From: Akkermansiaceae bacterium
Lineage (GTDB): Bacteria > Verrucomicrobiota > Verrucomicrobiia > Verrucomicrobiales > Akkermansiaceae
Direction: 5' to 3'
Assembly: GCA_903906515.1 (NCBI GenBank)
Contig: CAIVKO010000156.1
Span: 1-64,000 of the forward strand
Length of the DNA stretch: 64,000 nucleotides
Part shown: positions 50,804 to 60,134 of the stretch, one piece after another
How the letters are laid out: the number at the start of each line of letters is the position of its first letter
Numbering within the stretch: position 1 is the first letter of the stretch
The notes under the pieces: generated by a model
Database searches by the model: none
Told to the model about the DNA's origin: nothing
Seen by the model: only the letters and a program-made list of their open reading frames with translations
Position numbers and translations under genes: made by a program

Positions 50804-53800
50804 ATGTCGGAATTTTCAGGAAATTGGAACTACCCCAAGGAACTCCCGGTTGTCGAACACCGGGAGGAAATCCTTGATGCCCTGAAATCCAACCAGGTGA
50901 TCGTTGTCGTCAGCGACACCGGCTCTGGAAAAACCACCCAGCTTCCTAAAATGGTTGCGGAGGCAATGGGCCCAGAGGGCGGCCGCATCGGCTGCACCCA
51001 ACCCCGCCGCATCGCCGCAGCCAGTGTCTCAAAACGCGTGGCGGAGGAACTGCGCGTGCCACTCGGCGGCTTCGTCGGATACCAAGTCCGCTTCGAAGAC
51101 AAGACCACCCGCGACACTCGGATCAAGTTCATGACCGACGGCATCCTCCTCGCCGAAACCCAAGGCGATCCCGAACTTCTTCAATATCAAGTGCTTATAC
51201 TCGATGAAGCTCATGAACGATCGCTTAATATAGACTTTTTATTAGGTTATTTAAAGCAACTGCTTAAAAAACGAAAAGACCTCAAGCTCGTGATTTCTTC
51301 GGCCACCCTCGATGCCGGATCGTTCGCCGCGTTTTTCGAAATGAACGGTCAGCCCGCACCGGTGATCGAGGCCCCTGGCCGGATGTTTCCGGTGGCGGAG
51401 TTTTTCCTACCGCCGATGGAGGACGAGGACCTGCCGCAGCACGTCGCGCGGGCGGTCGATTGGCTGGGCAGCGTGGAACCGCATGGCGACATGCTGGTTT
51501 TCCTGCCGGGAGAGCGCGAAATCCGCGAATGCGCCGATGTATTGGAAGGCTGGAAATTTCCACATACCGAGGTGCTGCCATTGTTCGCCCGTCTCGGCCT
51601 GGCCGACCAACAACGGGTGTTCAATCCGGGAAACCTCCGCCGAATCATCCTCGCCACCAACGTGGCGGAAACCTCACTCACCATCCCTCGGATTTCCTGC
51701 GTGATCGACTCCGGCGTCGCCCGAGTGAACCGCTGGAGCCCGGGAAAAGGTGTGCAGCGCTTGCAGATCGAGCCAGTTAGCCAGGCCAGCGCCCGACAGA
51801 GAAAAGGCCGTTGCGGCCGCGTGCGGGATGGCGTCTGCCTGCGCCTCTACGAGGAAAACGAATTGGAGGAGCGCCCGGAATTCACCGACCCAGAGATCCG
51901 CCGCAGTTCGCTCGCCGGCGTGATCCTGCGGATGAAATCGCTGGGCCTTCCGGAGATCGAAGAGTTTCCGTTTCTCGACCCCCCATCGCCCAAGGCAATA
52001 TCGGAAGGCTACCGCACGCTGCGCGAGGTGAACGCCCTAGACCGCGAGAAGAACCTAACGGATTACGGTCGTCGCATGGCGCGCCTGCCGGTAGACCCGC
52101 GATTGGGGCGGATGTTGATCGAGGCGAAAAAGGAAAATTGCATTGCGGAAATGCTGCCGATCATCGCCGCGCTGGAGTCCAATGATCCGCGCGAACGCCC
52201 ATCGGAAAAAACCCGCGAGGCAGATGCCGCGCATGCCCGCTGGAAAGATGGCGAAAGCGATTTCATCGGTATTCTGAGAATGTGGAAGGATGTCTCTAAA
52301 TTCCGTGATGGCCGCCGCGGATGGAAACGCAACGCCCTGCGGAAATACTGCACCGGAGCATTCCTCAACGCCCGGCGCGTGATCGAGTGGGCGAATGTGG
52401 CGGATGAGCTGGAGGAATTGTTAGTGCGCGAGTGGAAGATAGGCGGCGGGCAAGATGCCCGCGCCACCGTGGCCCGGGCATCCTGCCCGGAACCTTCTTA
52501 CCCCTACGCCGCCATCCACCGATCCCTGTTAGCCGGCGTCCCCCGGCAGTTCGGTTTGTGGGACCGTGAGAGCAAATCCTATCGCAGCGCGTCCGGCGGA
52601 TTTTTCGCGGTGTTTCCCGGGTCTGCCTTGTTTGGACTGCCCAAACGCTGGGAATGGGTGGTGGCCATGGAACTGGTCGAAACCTCGCGGCTGTGGGCGC
52701 GGCGGGTCGCGCGCATCGATCCGGAGTGGGTCGAGCAAGTCGCCCCGCACCTGTGCCGGAGTCGCTATGGAGAAGCGCATTGGGACGAAGCCCAAGGCGC
52801 GGTCTATGGCAAGGAAACCGTGATCTGCGGAGGACTCCATGTCATCGTGGGACGGCGCGTGCATTACGGACGGGTCGATCCCAAAGTGGCCCATGCCGTG
52901 TTCCTGCGCGAAGGATTGTTAGGCGGAGGACTGCGCAAGCGCGGGCGCTTCGTCGATCACCTGGAAGAAATGCGCGATGCCATCGGCGAGATCGAGCAAA
53001 AGCTCAGAAGGCCCGGCGGATTGTGGAGTGAGGATGCCATCCTGCGATTTCTTGAACGCACGATTCCGGAGAACATCCACACCGCGTCGGCCTATCACAC
53101 ATGGATCACGCAACACGAGGACGCCTTGATGCTTGGCCTCACGGATGTGCTCGACGAGGATGTGGGCGCTCTCGGATTGGAAGGGTTTCCCGATACGCTG
53201 CACCATGATGGAGAGGACTATCAGATGTATTATCACACCGCTCCCGGCCAACGCGACGATGGCGTCACACTCGGCCTGCATGTGGATCAACTGCCTAAAC
53301 TCCCGGCATGGCTGCCAGGCTGGGGCGTTGATGGAAACCTGCTGGAGCGTGCGGAAATCCTGCTACGCTCGCTACCGAAAGACTACCGACGCGCCTGCCA
53401 ACCGATCGGCCCGGTGGCGGAGGGGTTTGCGGACCTGTGGAGTTACGCGCCCAAGGACAGCTCGCTTTTCCAGGCTCTATCCGATTATGTCCGGGAAAGA
53501 ACCGGCGCGGTCGTGCCCGTGGACGAGTATGATTCAACCAAACTCCCGCCCCACCTCGTCACCAAGATCTGGGTCTGCGACGACGATGGCACGGAACTCG
53601 CAATGGGCGAGGACGTCGCGGTCTTGAAACTCCAACTCGCCGACCGGATGCGCGTGCGTTTCGAAGCCGCAGCGAATGCTGAAATCGAACGATCTGGCAT
53701 CAGCTCGTGGGATGGTGAAAAACTTCCTGAACGCATCGAAACACCGGGTGGACCGGCATTCCCCGCACTGGTGGACGAGGGCAAAAGTGTCGGCGTCAGA

Positions 53801-54538
53801 GCGTTCACCAACGCCGCCGAGGCTGCGGAGTCCCAGCGCGCCGGCGGAGCACGCCTGCTCTGGATCGCTCATACGGCACAAGTCGATCACCTCAAAAAGA
53901 AGTTTCCGTTAGGTCTCATGGCCAAAGTCGAACTTCCGCGACTCGGCACCGGCGGCACCTCGTTGGAGGATCTCATTTTGTTAGCAGCCGAAGGTGCCGC
54001 GGGCGGGGTGTTCCCCACATCGCCGGATGCCTTCCGCGCCCTCAGCGAAAAAGCACGCGGTCGTTGGCACGAGGCGGCCACCGTGATCGGGAAAAGCCTG
54101 GATGAAATCCTCGAAATCCTGCCCGAGATCCGCATCTGGATCGCAGCCCACCGCAAGGACCGCAATCTCGGCGAAATCGCCGAAGACCTCGACGAACAAC
54201 TCACCTGGCTCTTCCGCCACCGTTTCGCCTGGCGGGCAGGATTTTCCGGACTCCGCGACTACCCGCGCCGCCTGCGCGCCATCCGCTCGCGGATCGGACG
54301 CATCAACTCACTGCCCATCGTCAAGGACCTGGAAAAACTGCAACGCCTCCGCCGCCACTGGCTGCCATGGTTCCAACGCTGGACTGCGGATCCTGACAAC
54401 CCGAACCTATGGCCGCACGGCTGGGCACTCGAAGAACTCCGCATCTCACTCTTTGCACCGGACATCCCCTGTAACACCAAGGTATCCGAAAAACGTATCG
54501 AGGAAATGTGGAATTCTATCAAACGTTCAGGTCAATGA
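50804..54538 (+). CDS. hrpA: DEAH-box ATP-dependent RNA helicase HrpA
   Basis: A large DEAH-box helicase, about 1244 residues. P-loop GSGKTT is at 40-45, DEAH at 134-137, SAT follows, then the helicase C-terminal, HA2 and OB regions and the DUF3418 C-terminus typical of HrpA. It probably remodels mRNA or stalled translation complexes. I prefer the ATG at 50804; one 11 codons upstream (50771) is possible. Two oddities: residues about 549-565 come from an inserted palindromic element, and codons around the DEAH box (51191-51280) are strikingly AT-rich. It is convergent with hsdR, 28 bp apart. Confidence 0.93.
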   Translation: MSEFSGNWNYPKELPVVEHREEILDALKSNQVIVVVSDTGSGKTTQLPKMVAEAMGPEGGRIGCTQPRRIAAASVSKRVAEELRVPLGGFVGYQVRFEDKTTRDTRIKFMTDGILLAETQGDPELLQYQVLILDEAHERSLNIDFLLGYLKQLLKKRKDLKLVISSATLDAGSFAAFFEMNGQPAPVIEAPGRMFPVAEFFLPPMEDEDLPQHVARAVDWLGSVEPHGDMLVFLPGEREIRECADVLEGWKFPHTEVLPLFARLGLADQQRVFNPGNLRRIILATNVAETSLTIPRISCVIDSGVARVNRWSPGKGVQRLQIEPVSQASARQRKGRCGRVRDGVCLRLYEENELEERPEFTDPEIRRSSLAGVILRMKSLGLPEIEEFPFLDPPSPKAISEGYRTLREVNALDREKNLTDYGRRMARLPVDPRLGRMLIEAKKENCIAEMLPIIAALESNDPRERPSEKTREADAAHARWKDGESDFIGILRMWKDVSKFRDGRRGWKRNALRKYCTGAFLNARRVIEWANVADELEELLVREWKIGGGQDARATVARASCPEPSYPYAAIHRSLLAGVPRQFGLWDRESKSYRSASGGFFAVFPGSALFGLPKRWEWVVAMELVETSRLWARRVARIDPEWVEQVAPHLCRSRYGEAHWDEAQGAVYGKETVICGGLHVIVGRRVHYGRVDPKVAHAVFLREGLLGGGLRKRGRFVDHLEEMRDAIGEIEQKLRRPGGLWSEDAILRFLERTIPENIHTASAYHTWITQHEDALMLGLTDVLDEDVGALGLEGFPDTLHHDGEDYQMYYHTAPGQRDDGVTLGLHVDQLPKLPAWLPGWGVDGNLLERAEILLRSLPKDYRRACQPIGPVAEGFADLWSYAPKDSSLFQALSDYVRERTGAVVPVDEYDSTKLPPHLVTKIWVCDDDGTELAMGEDVAVLKLQLADRMRVRFEAAANAEIERSGISSWDGEKLPERIETPGGPAFPALVDEGKSVGVRAFTNAAEAAESQRAGGARLLWIAHTAQVDHLKKKFPLGLMAKVELPRLGTGGTSLEDLILLAAEGAAGGVFPTSPDAFRALSEKARGRWHEAATVIGKSLDEILEILPEIRIWIAAHRKDRNLGEIAEDLDEQLTWLFRHRFAWRAGFSGLRDYPRRLRAIRSRIGRINSLPIVKDLEKLQRLRRHWLPWFQRWTADPDNPNLWPHGWALEELRISLFAPDIPCNTKVSEKRIEEMWNSIKRSGQ
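51191..51280 (+). other. AT-rich patch inside hrpA
   Basis: By count, 29 of these 90 bases are G or C, while the flanking parts of the gene are strongly GC-rich. The stretch encodes the DEAH motif region with codons such as TTA, ATA, CTT and AAA that are rare elsewhere in the gene. The reading frame and protein motif are intact. Confidence 0.85.
52448..52498. repeat. In-frame palindromic element in hrpA
   Basis: Two 18-base arms, 52448-52465 and 52471-52488, pair in 16 of 18 positions around a 5-base loop and are followed by ten more conserved bases. The element is read through in frame (GQDARATVARASCPEPS). The right half recurs at 46885-46917. Confidence 0.85.
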
Positions 54539-54566
54539 CCCGACGCATCCCAACCAGGATATGAGT

Positions 54567-57500
54567 CTAATCCGCCACCGGAATCGAATCGTAAATCGAC
54601 TTCGAAAGCACCGCAAAGGCTGCGGAACCGAATTCCTTATCGTCCATATAGCGGGTCACGATCTTGTCATTGTCCGCCATGCGCTGGATCATGAGGTCTT
54701 CGAGAAGTTGGCGCAGGCCGAGTTGGAATTTGTCGAAGGGATTTGCCTGCCGGAGCTTGACGACCTGGTCATTGGCAGAGGCCTTTTCCCGGATCTGCTC
54801 GAAGAAGAATCGATCCTCCTCGTCGAAACTGGTTCCAAAGCGCTCGTTGAGCACCTGAATGATTTCGGATAGCGGTGCTTTCTCTTCCTTGGATTTGCCG
54901 GTGCCGACATCAGTCGGGCTTTTGACTCCTTCCGGCTCGCCTTCGCGCAAGGTGATCTCACCGGAGTAGATCCGCTGCAAGCGATAGTATTGCAGGCCCA
55001 CTTCATCGCCGATCTTCACACGGCCCATGTCGCGGTCGAGCGGTAGATGCGGGAGAAGGAAGCGGCCAAAGCTATAAAGCATCTCCAGCAACGGATCGCC
55101 ATATGGAATGATCTGACTCATGAACGAGTAGATGTTCACAAAACCACTCAGCTTATCACGGAATTCGCTGCGTTTCGCATCATCTTCCAGCGCCTTGAAA
55201 CGGTCCACCGCCGGTTGGAGATGAAGCTGCATCCCCGCATGATCCTGCGGCGATTGCCGCGCCACCGGTTTATAGAAGATGCGGCAATACGCCTCCACCT
55301 CACTCCAGTGATAGATCTGGGCAGCATCGAGCTCATGCTTAATGTTTTCCAACTGCTGCGGATCGGAGCCTTCCTGCAAGCTCGTCGCGTCGTAGTAAGG
55401 TTTGAACGCCTTGTAAATATCCTCTGCCTCGTTAACGAAATCCAAAACAAACGGGTTCTCCTTGCCTGGAATCTTCCTGTTCAGGCGGGAAAGCGTTTGG
55501 ACGGCTTGCACTCCATCGAGCCGCTTGTCCACATACATCGCGCAAAGCAAGGGCTGATCGAATCCCGTCTGATATTTGTTCGCCACCAGCAGAACCTGAT
55601 AGTCCGGCGATGCGAACCGCTCGGGAAGTTGTCGCTCGCTGATCGCCTTGCCGGTCACGGAATCCGTGTTCATTCCCGGTTCGGTGTATTCCAAACCGCT
55701 TTCCGGATCCTTGACTGTGCCGCTGAATGCCACCAGCGGATGAATGTCGGTGATCTTATTTTTTGATAGATAACGCTCGAATGCCTTCATGTAGCGCACG
55801 GCGTGGAGCCGTGACGAGGTGACGACCATTGCCTTGCCGTTTCCTCCAAGCTGGTGACGCACTTTGTGGCGGAAGTGCTCCACCATCACCTCGGTTTTCT
55901 GTTCGAGGTTGTGCGGATGCAAGCTCATGAACTTAGCCAGCGCCTTCGCCGCTTTCTTCTTCGGCAAATCCGGATCATCCTCGATGGCTTTCACCAAGCG
56001 GTAATAGGTAGCGTAGGTGGTGTAGTTTTTCACCACGTCGAGGATGAATCCCTCCTCAATCGCCTGCCGCATCGAATAGAGACAGAATGCTTCGGGTGTT
56101 CCGGAGGGACCGGGCCGCCCGAACAATTCCAGCGTCTTGCCCTTCGGTGTGGCGGTGAAGGCGAAGAAACTCAGATTCGACTGCCGTCCACGCGATTGCA
56201 TCACCTGATTCAGTCGATCTTCCCAATCCGGCTCCTCCTCGCTGTTCTCCGTTATGGCTGATGCTCCGAGGATCGCCTTCAACTCCCTCGCCGTTTCGCC
56301 GGTTTGGCTGGAATGCGCCTCATCCACGATGAGCGCGTAACGCCGCTTGGCGATCTCCGCCTCCCATGCCTTCGCCTGTTCCCTTTCCAAATCAGTAGCT
56401 TGATCCTGACTCTCCGCCCCGGCAGCATGGAGCAAACCGCGCAGCACGAAGGGAAACTTCTGCAAGGTGGTGATGACGATCTTGGTGCCGTCGATCAAAG
56501 CCGCCGCAAGTTGTTTGGAATCCTGATCTATCGCCTTCACCACACCCTGCGCATGTTCGATTTGATAGATCGCATCCTGAAGTTGGCGGTCGAGCACCTG
56601 CCGGTCTGTGATCACTACCACACAATCGAAAACCTTCGCATCATCCTTGTCATGCAGACTCGCGAGTCGATGGGACAACCATGAAATTGTATTCGTTTTT
56701 CCGCTCCCTGCGGATTGTTGGATCAGATAGTTGAACCCCGGACCTTCAAAGCGCGAGGTAGTCACCATCCGGCGCACGGAATCGAGCTGATGGTAGCGTG
56801 GAAAAATCATCGTCTCCCGTGTCACAACGCGATGCCCGCCCCGTCCGTCTTCCACCTTCTCATCCTTCTTCTCGATGAACATGAAGTGGCCAACGATATC
56901 GAGAAAGCTCTCGAACCGGAGCACATCCTCCCAGAAGTAGCCGGTGCGGTATCCGGATTCATGCTGTGGATTACCGGCACCGCAAACGATCTTGCCCGGA
57001 TCGCTGCCACGATTGAAGGGCAGGAAAAACGTCTTTTCGCCCGCCAACCGAGTCGTCATGTGGATTTCGTCCGAATCCGCAGCGAAGTGAACCAGCGCCC
57101 GCTTCTTGAAATCGAACAAGGCCATACGAGGATCGCGATCCTCCTTGTATTGGCGCACTGCGTGTTTCCAGTTCTGTCCCGTGCCGGGATTCTTCAATTC
57201 TATCGTTGCAACCGGCAGACCGTTGATGGCAAGCACCATGTCCAACGTGCGGTTGTCTCCGGGATGACAGGGCACCTGCCGCGTCACCGTCAACCTGTTC
57301 TTGCCATACTGCTCCAGCACCTCGTAGTTCGCGCCGTGTGCAGGCTTGAAATAGGCGAGCCGGAAAGTCTTCCCGTAAAATTTGAAACCGTGCCGCAGCA
57401 CATGGAGAGAACCCTTCGCGTCCAGCTCCTTCACCAGCGCGGCCAGCAACATGGATTCCAGCCCAGCGGCGTGCAGCTTGCGCATTTCACCCCACAATTT

Positions 57501-57656
57501 TGGTTGGGTTTCTTCGATGAACGCGAACACCTGCGCCGGAAACAAAGCCCGTTCCTTGTCCCACTCTGAGTTCGTACCGGACTTCCAACCGCCCTTGCTG
57601 AGCAGGATTTCCTCAACGTAGGATTCGAAGGCGCGTTCGTTGGTTTGGGAGGGCAT
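54567..57656 (-). CDS. hsdR: Type I restriction enzyme subunit R
   Basis: Motor-nuclease subunit of a type I restriction-modification system, about 1029 residues from the ATG at 57654-57656; that start sits 5 bp after the preceding gene, and a longer start would overlap it. The nuclease residues are Asp139 (TLDMVLAINGLPV), Glu153 and Lys155 (TIELKNP). The translocase P-loop QSAGSGKT ends at Lys320 and DEAHSSQTGE is the helicase motif II. The length and C-terminal helical domain match the EcoR124-like subgroup. The modification gene hsdM is not in the window and should lie beyond 64000. Confidence 0.95.
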   Translation of the reverse strand: MPSQTNERAFESYVEEILLSKGGWKSGTNSEWDKERALFPAQVFAFIEETQPKLWGEMRKLHAAGLESMLLAALVKELDAKGSLHVLRHGFKFYGKTFRLAYFKPAHGANYEVLEQYGKNRLTVTRQVPCHPGDNRTLDMVLAINGLPVATIELKNPGTGQNWKHAVRQYKEDRDPRMALFDFKKRALVHFAADSDEIHMTTRLAGEKTFFLPFNRGSDPGKIVCGAGNPQHESGYRTGYFWEDVLRFESFLDIVGHFMFIEKKDEKVEDGRGGHRVVTRETMIFPRYHQLDSVRRMVTTSRFEGPGFNYLIQQSAGSGKTNTISWLSHRLASLHDKDDAKVFDCVVVITDRQVLDRQLQDAIYQIEHAQGVVKAIDQDSKQLAAALIDGTKIVITTLQKFPFVLRGLLHAAGAESQDQATDLEREQAKAWEAEIAKRRYALIVDEAHSSQTGETARELKAILGASAITENSEEEPDWEDRLNQVMQSRGRQSNLSFFAFTATPKGKTLELFGRPGPSGTPEAFCLYSMRQAIEEGFILDVVKNYTTYATYYRLVKAIEDDPDLPKKKAAKALAKFMSLHPHNLEQKTEVMVEHFRHKVRHQLGGNGKAMVVTSSRLHAVRYMKAFERYLSKNKITDIHPLVAFSGTVKDPESGLEYTEPGMNTDSVTGKAISERQLPERFASPDYQVLLVANKYQTGFDQPLLCAMYVDKRLDGVQAVQTLSRLNRKIPGKENPFVLDFVNEAEDIYKAFKPYYDATSLQEGSDPQQLENIKHELDAAQIYHWSEVEAYCRIFYKPVARQSPQDHAGMQLHLQPAVDRFKALEDDAKRSEFRDKLSGFVNIYSFMSQIIPYGDPLLEMLYSFGRFLLPHLPLDRDMGRVKIGDEVGLQYYRLQRIYSGEITLREGEPEGVKSPTDVGTGKSKEEKAPLSEIIQVLNERFGTSFDEEDRFFFEQIREKASANDQVVKLRQANPFDKFQLGLRQLLEDLMIQRMADNDKIVTRYMDDKEFGSAAFAVLSKSIYDSIPVAD

Positions 57657-57661
57657 GAGAA

Positions 57662-58153
57662 TTAGCGGGCAAGGACGAAACGAGCTTTTTCTTTGCGAAG
57701 GAGATCGAAGGTATTCATCCACTCCACACCGAGTGCATCGCAGACGTTCGGCACTTTCACCTTCTTGCTATCCGTGCCAACCCTGGTCTCGTGGGTAATC
57801 ACGGTATGGCCGTGCGCCGCCGCATGGGCGATCAGGAATGGATCCGCCTTCGCGAAAAACTTCGCCCGGCTTTTTTCATCGTATGGCTGCTTCATCACCC
57901 ACGCGGCTACCTTCTTCATTTGCTCAATGGTAGCGACATCCGGGGCAAGAAATAGGCCGGAGGCGGTGTTGACTACCCAATCTGCCAATTCATCAGTTCC
58001 ATCCGTGAGCTCTTGTCCAATCCTCTGAATACTGAACACATCACCCGCCGCGTGTCTCGCCATGATCCACTCCCAGAAGCCCGGACATACCGTGAAGTCA
58101 TAGTACCCGTTCTTGGCCTCGATGAAGGTATTTGAATCTAACAAGTAACTCAT
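57662..58153 (-). CDS. DUF4411 PIN-like protein
   Basis: A 163-residue protein of the DUF4411 family, with a PIN-type start (MSYLLDSNTFIEAKN, Asp6) and further acidic residues in KADPFLIAHA and VPNVCDALG. It is probably a metal-dependent ribonuclease acting as the toxin partner of the ImmA-type gene before it. The two genes share one base (TGATG), so they are translationally coupled. This pair is often seen near restriction systems. Confidence 0.8.
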   Translation of the reverse strand: MSYLLDSNTFIEAKNGYYDFTVCPGFWEWIMARHAAGDVFSIQRIGQELTDGTDELADWVVNTASGLFLAPDVATIEQMKKVAAWVMKQPYDEKSRAKFFAKADPFLIAHAAAHGHTVITHETRVGTDSKKVKVPNVCDALGVEWMNTFDLLRKEKARFVLAR

Positions 58154-59307
58154 CAGACGGAGAATTTTAGGGTTCGGGCGAATTCGCGGAAAGTGGACAT
58201 CTTCTTCATGTCCAGCAGGGACATCGCTTCCCGAAACAAGGTCTTACCTTCCAGCGTACTCGCGATCAGAGCCGTTGCGAAGCGCCTGCCTATCTTGTTC
58301 GGCTGGCTCTTGTAGAAATCTCCGCCGGAACTCTTTGGCTCTTTCCGGTAAGCTTCGATGCGGCTTTCATACCAGCCCCTGAATTCCTTCTTAGAAATCA
58401 TACCCGCATCATACAGCCGCCGGATGATGACCAGTTCGCTCACCCGATAATGGCGACGTAGCGCCTCCACCACCTGTTCCGGGCTCCCGACAAGCCTGCC
58501 TAGACGTTCCTTCAGCTCCGCCAGCGGCACCAGATACTCGGCCGCCACTGCATTACAGAACCACTCCACCCGCTGTTGTTCCGGAACCAAAGTGTCGTCC
58601 AGATTCGAGAGCGCGGACTCACCCGCCCAAACGTGGGCCAGTTCATGAGCGAGGGTGAAAATCTGTGCCGCCTTGAAATCCGCCCCATTCACAAACACCA
58701 GTGGTGCGTGGGCATCCACCAACGCAAATCCCCTGAACTCCTCGGGGTCCAGCTTCCGGTGGGTATTATTACCTACGATCCCGGCCCGCACCACAAGGAT
58801 ACCTGCGGCTTCCGCCGCCTCGGAAAACTCCCGGATCACCCCATCAAGCGTGTTCTCGCAGCTGGTGGACGGATGAAAACGCAGTTCACGACGGATCGCA
58901 GCAGCCGCAGTAGTCACCGTTGTGCCTACCGGAGTGCTGCCGACCATGGAAAGAACTGGTTGCTCATCGCCCAAGAGGTATTCGCGGAACCACTCCTGGC
59001 GACGCTGACTTTGGTAAATCACCTCCAGAAGGTCCGGGCTTGGTCGCACCGCAGGTTTGCTGCCCACCGTCCGAAAATCCGGGATCGGCAGCTTTTCATC
59101 CGGCGGCTCTGGCAGAAAAAGGTAACCAAAAGGCGTGTAGGTCACATGCGCTAGTTTCTCCGCTTGTTTCAGGGTCAGACGCCCGCTCGTCTCCCAATCC
59201 ACTACCTTTTCCACCTGCACACCCATCTTCTCCCCCAACGCCTCTTCCGTGAGCCGCGCCCGAAGGCGCGCCCATTCCAGAAGGTGGGGTTGGAGGTCGA
59301 TAGTCAT
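58153..59307 (-). CDS. HTH plus ImmA/IrrE metallopeptidase regulator
   Basis: A 384-residue protein. The N-terminus (about 10-60) is an XRE-like helix-turn-helix (LRARLTEEALGEKMGV ... TLKQAEKLAHV). The middle is an ImmA/IrrE peptidase with the zinc motif His221-Glu-Leu-Ala-His225 in TLAHELAHVWAGES. Such proteins act as antitoxins or as phage-induced protease regulators. A perfect AAAGATCTTT palindrome 48 bp upstream may be its operator. It is coupled to the DUF4411 gene. Confidence 0.85.
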   Translation of the reverse strand: MTIDLQPHLLEWARLRARLTEEALGEKMGVQVEKVVDWETSGRLTLKQAEKLAHVTYTPFGYLFLPEPPDEKLPIPDFRTVGSKPAVRPSPDLLEVIYQSQRRQEWFREYLLGDEQPVLSMVGSTPVGTTVTTAAAAIRRELRFHPSTSCENTLDGVIREFSEAAEAAGILVVRAGIVGNNTHRKLDPEEFRGFALVDAHAPLVFVNGADFKAAQIFTLAHELAHVWAGESALSNLDDTLVPEQQRVEWFCNAVAAEYLVPLAELKERLGRLVGSPEQVVEALRRHYRVSELVIIRRLYDAGMISKKEFRGWYESRIEAYRKEPKSSGGDFYKSQPNKIGRRFATALIASTLEGKTLFREAMSLLDMKKMSTFREFARTLKFSV

Positions 59308-59354
59308 GTCTTTCGGGAAAGCAAAGTATCTTAGTCGCTTAGAGGCGGCAACAC

Positions 59355-59364
59355 AAAGATCTTT
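59355..59364 (-). promoter_or_regulatory. Palindrome upstream of the ImmA-type gene
   Basis: AAAGATCTTT is a perfect 10-bp palindrome in the 62-bp gap between the second caspase gene and the ImmA-type gene. It is a candidate operator for the latter's HTH domain. Confidence 0.35.
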
Positions 59365-59369
59365 ATCAA

Positions 59370-60134
59370 CTAAACTGAAACAGCGAACGGAAATATCAGC
59401 CCCTGTGGCTTGTATTCTGGCGTTTGTTGAGGAGGCATTTTTCTCGCTGCATGGTCATGGGCTGCACGGGTCGAGTGAATCTCCCCAACTCCACCTGCTT
59501 GTTGCCATAGGTCGGCTGATTGCAGAAGCAAGCTGGTATAGAAACCACCCGCCTTGGGATTCTCCCCGGCAGCTTCTCCCTTCGAACACGCCAGCATTTC
59601 TACAATTCCCACTTTGGAATCCAAGAGTGCGCGACGCCAACGGACACTATGATCGAACCTTTTCGGGAGCTTACCTTCCTTCGCCGCAAATTTTGTAATC
59701 TCGCCTTGCCGAGAATTTGCAATGACAGATCGCCCTCGTTCAGCACCTTCAACCAAAAGCTGCTTTGCAGCAAAACTATATTGAGTCGCCGCTTCGACAC
59801 CGCGGCACGAGTCCACGACCATTGAACCTTTCTCACCGCGCGGTTTGAGTCGCGATATCGGGAAACTCTTAAAACTATCATTGAGAACAATCGAGCCATC
59901 ACAACCGTGACCCGAAAACGCCACAAAACAGTATTTGTCTTTATGATCCTCTAGATGCTTTTCAAGAACTGAGGAAAGAGGTTTGGTCAGAGGGATAATC
60001 TCACTGTCTTCCCATGCGCCTCCTAGTTCACTCTTAAGGAAATTGATCCAGTTCTTTTGGTCAACACGCGCGCCAGGGAGATCGGATTCCCCCACAACGT
60101 TGGAAGATTCAATAATAATAGCTTTACGGCTCAT
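59370..60134 (-). CDS. Caspase-like protease (second of the cassette)
   Basis: A 254-residue protein of the bacterial caspase/metacaspase (C14) type. The catalytic dyad is readable: His76 in VAFSGHGC and Cys110 in MVVDSCRG. The end QQTPEY ... FPFAVSV is shared with the first caspase gene (61035). N-terminal similarities (SRKAIIIESS, FLKSELGGAWEDSEI) also show the two are paralogues. It has no signal peptide. Its start overlaps the membrane-protein stop by 11 bp, so it is the third gene of a coupled set. Confidence 0.85.
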   Translation of the reverse strand: MSRKAIIIESSNVVGESDLPGARVDQKNWINFLKSELGGAWEDSEIIPLTKPLSSVLEKHLEDHKDKYCFVAFSGHGCDGSIVLNDSFKSFPISRLKPRGEKGSMVVDSCRGVEAATQYSFAAKQLLVEGAERGRSVIANSRQGEITKFAAKEGKLPKRFDHSVRWRRALLDSKVGIVEMLACSKGEAAGENPKAGGFYTSLLLQSADLWQQAGGVGEIHSTRAAHDHAARKMPPQQTPEYKPQGLIFPFAVSV

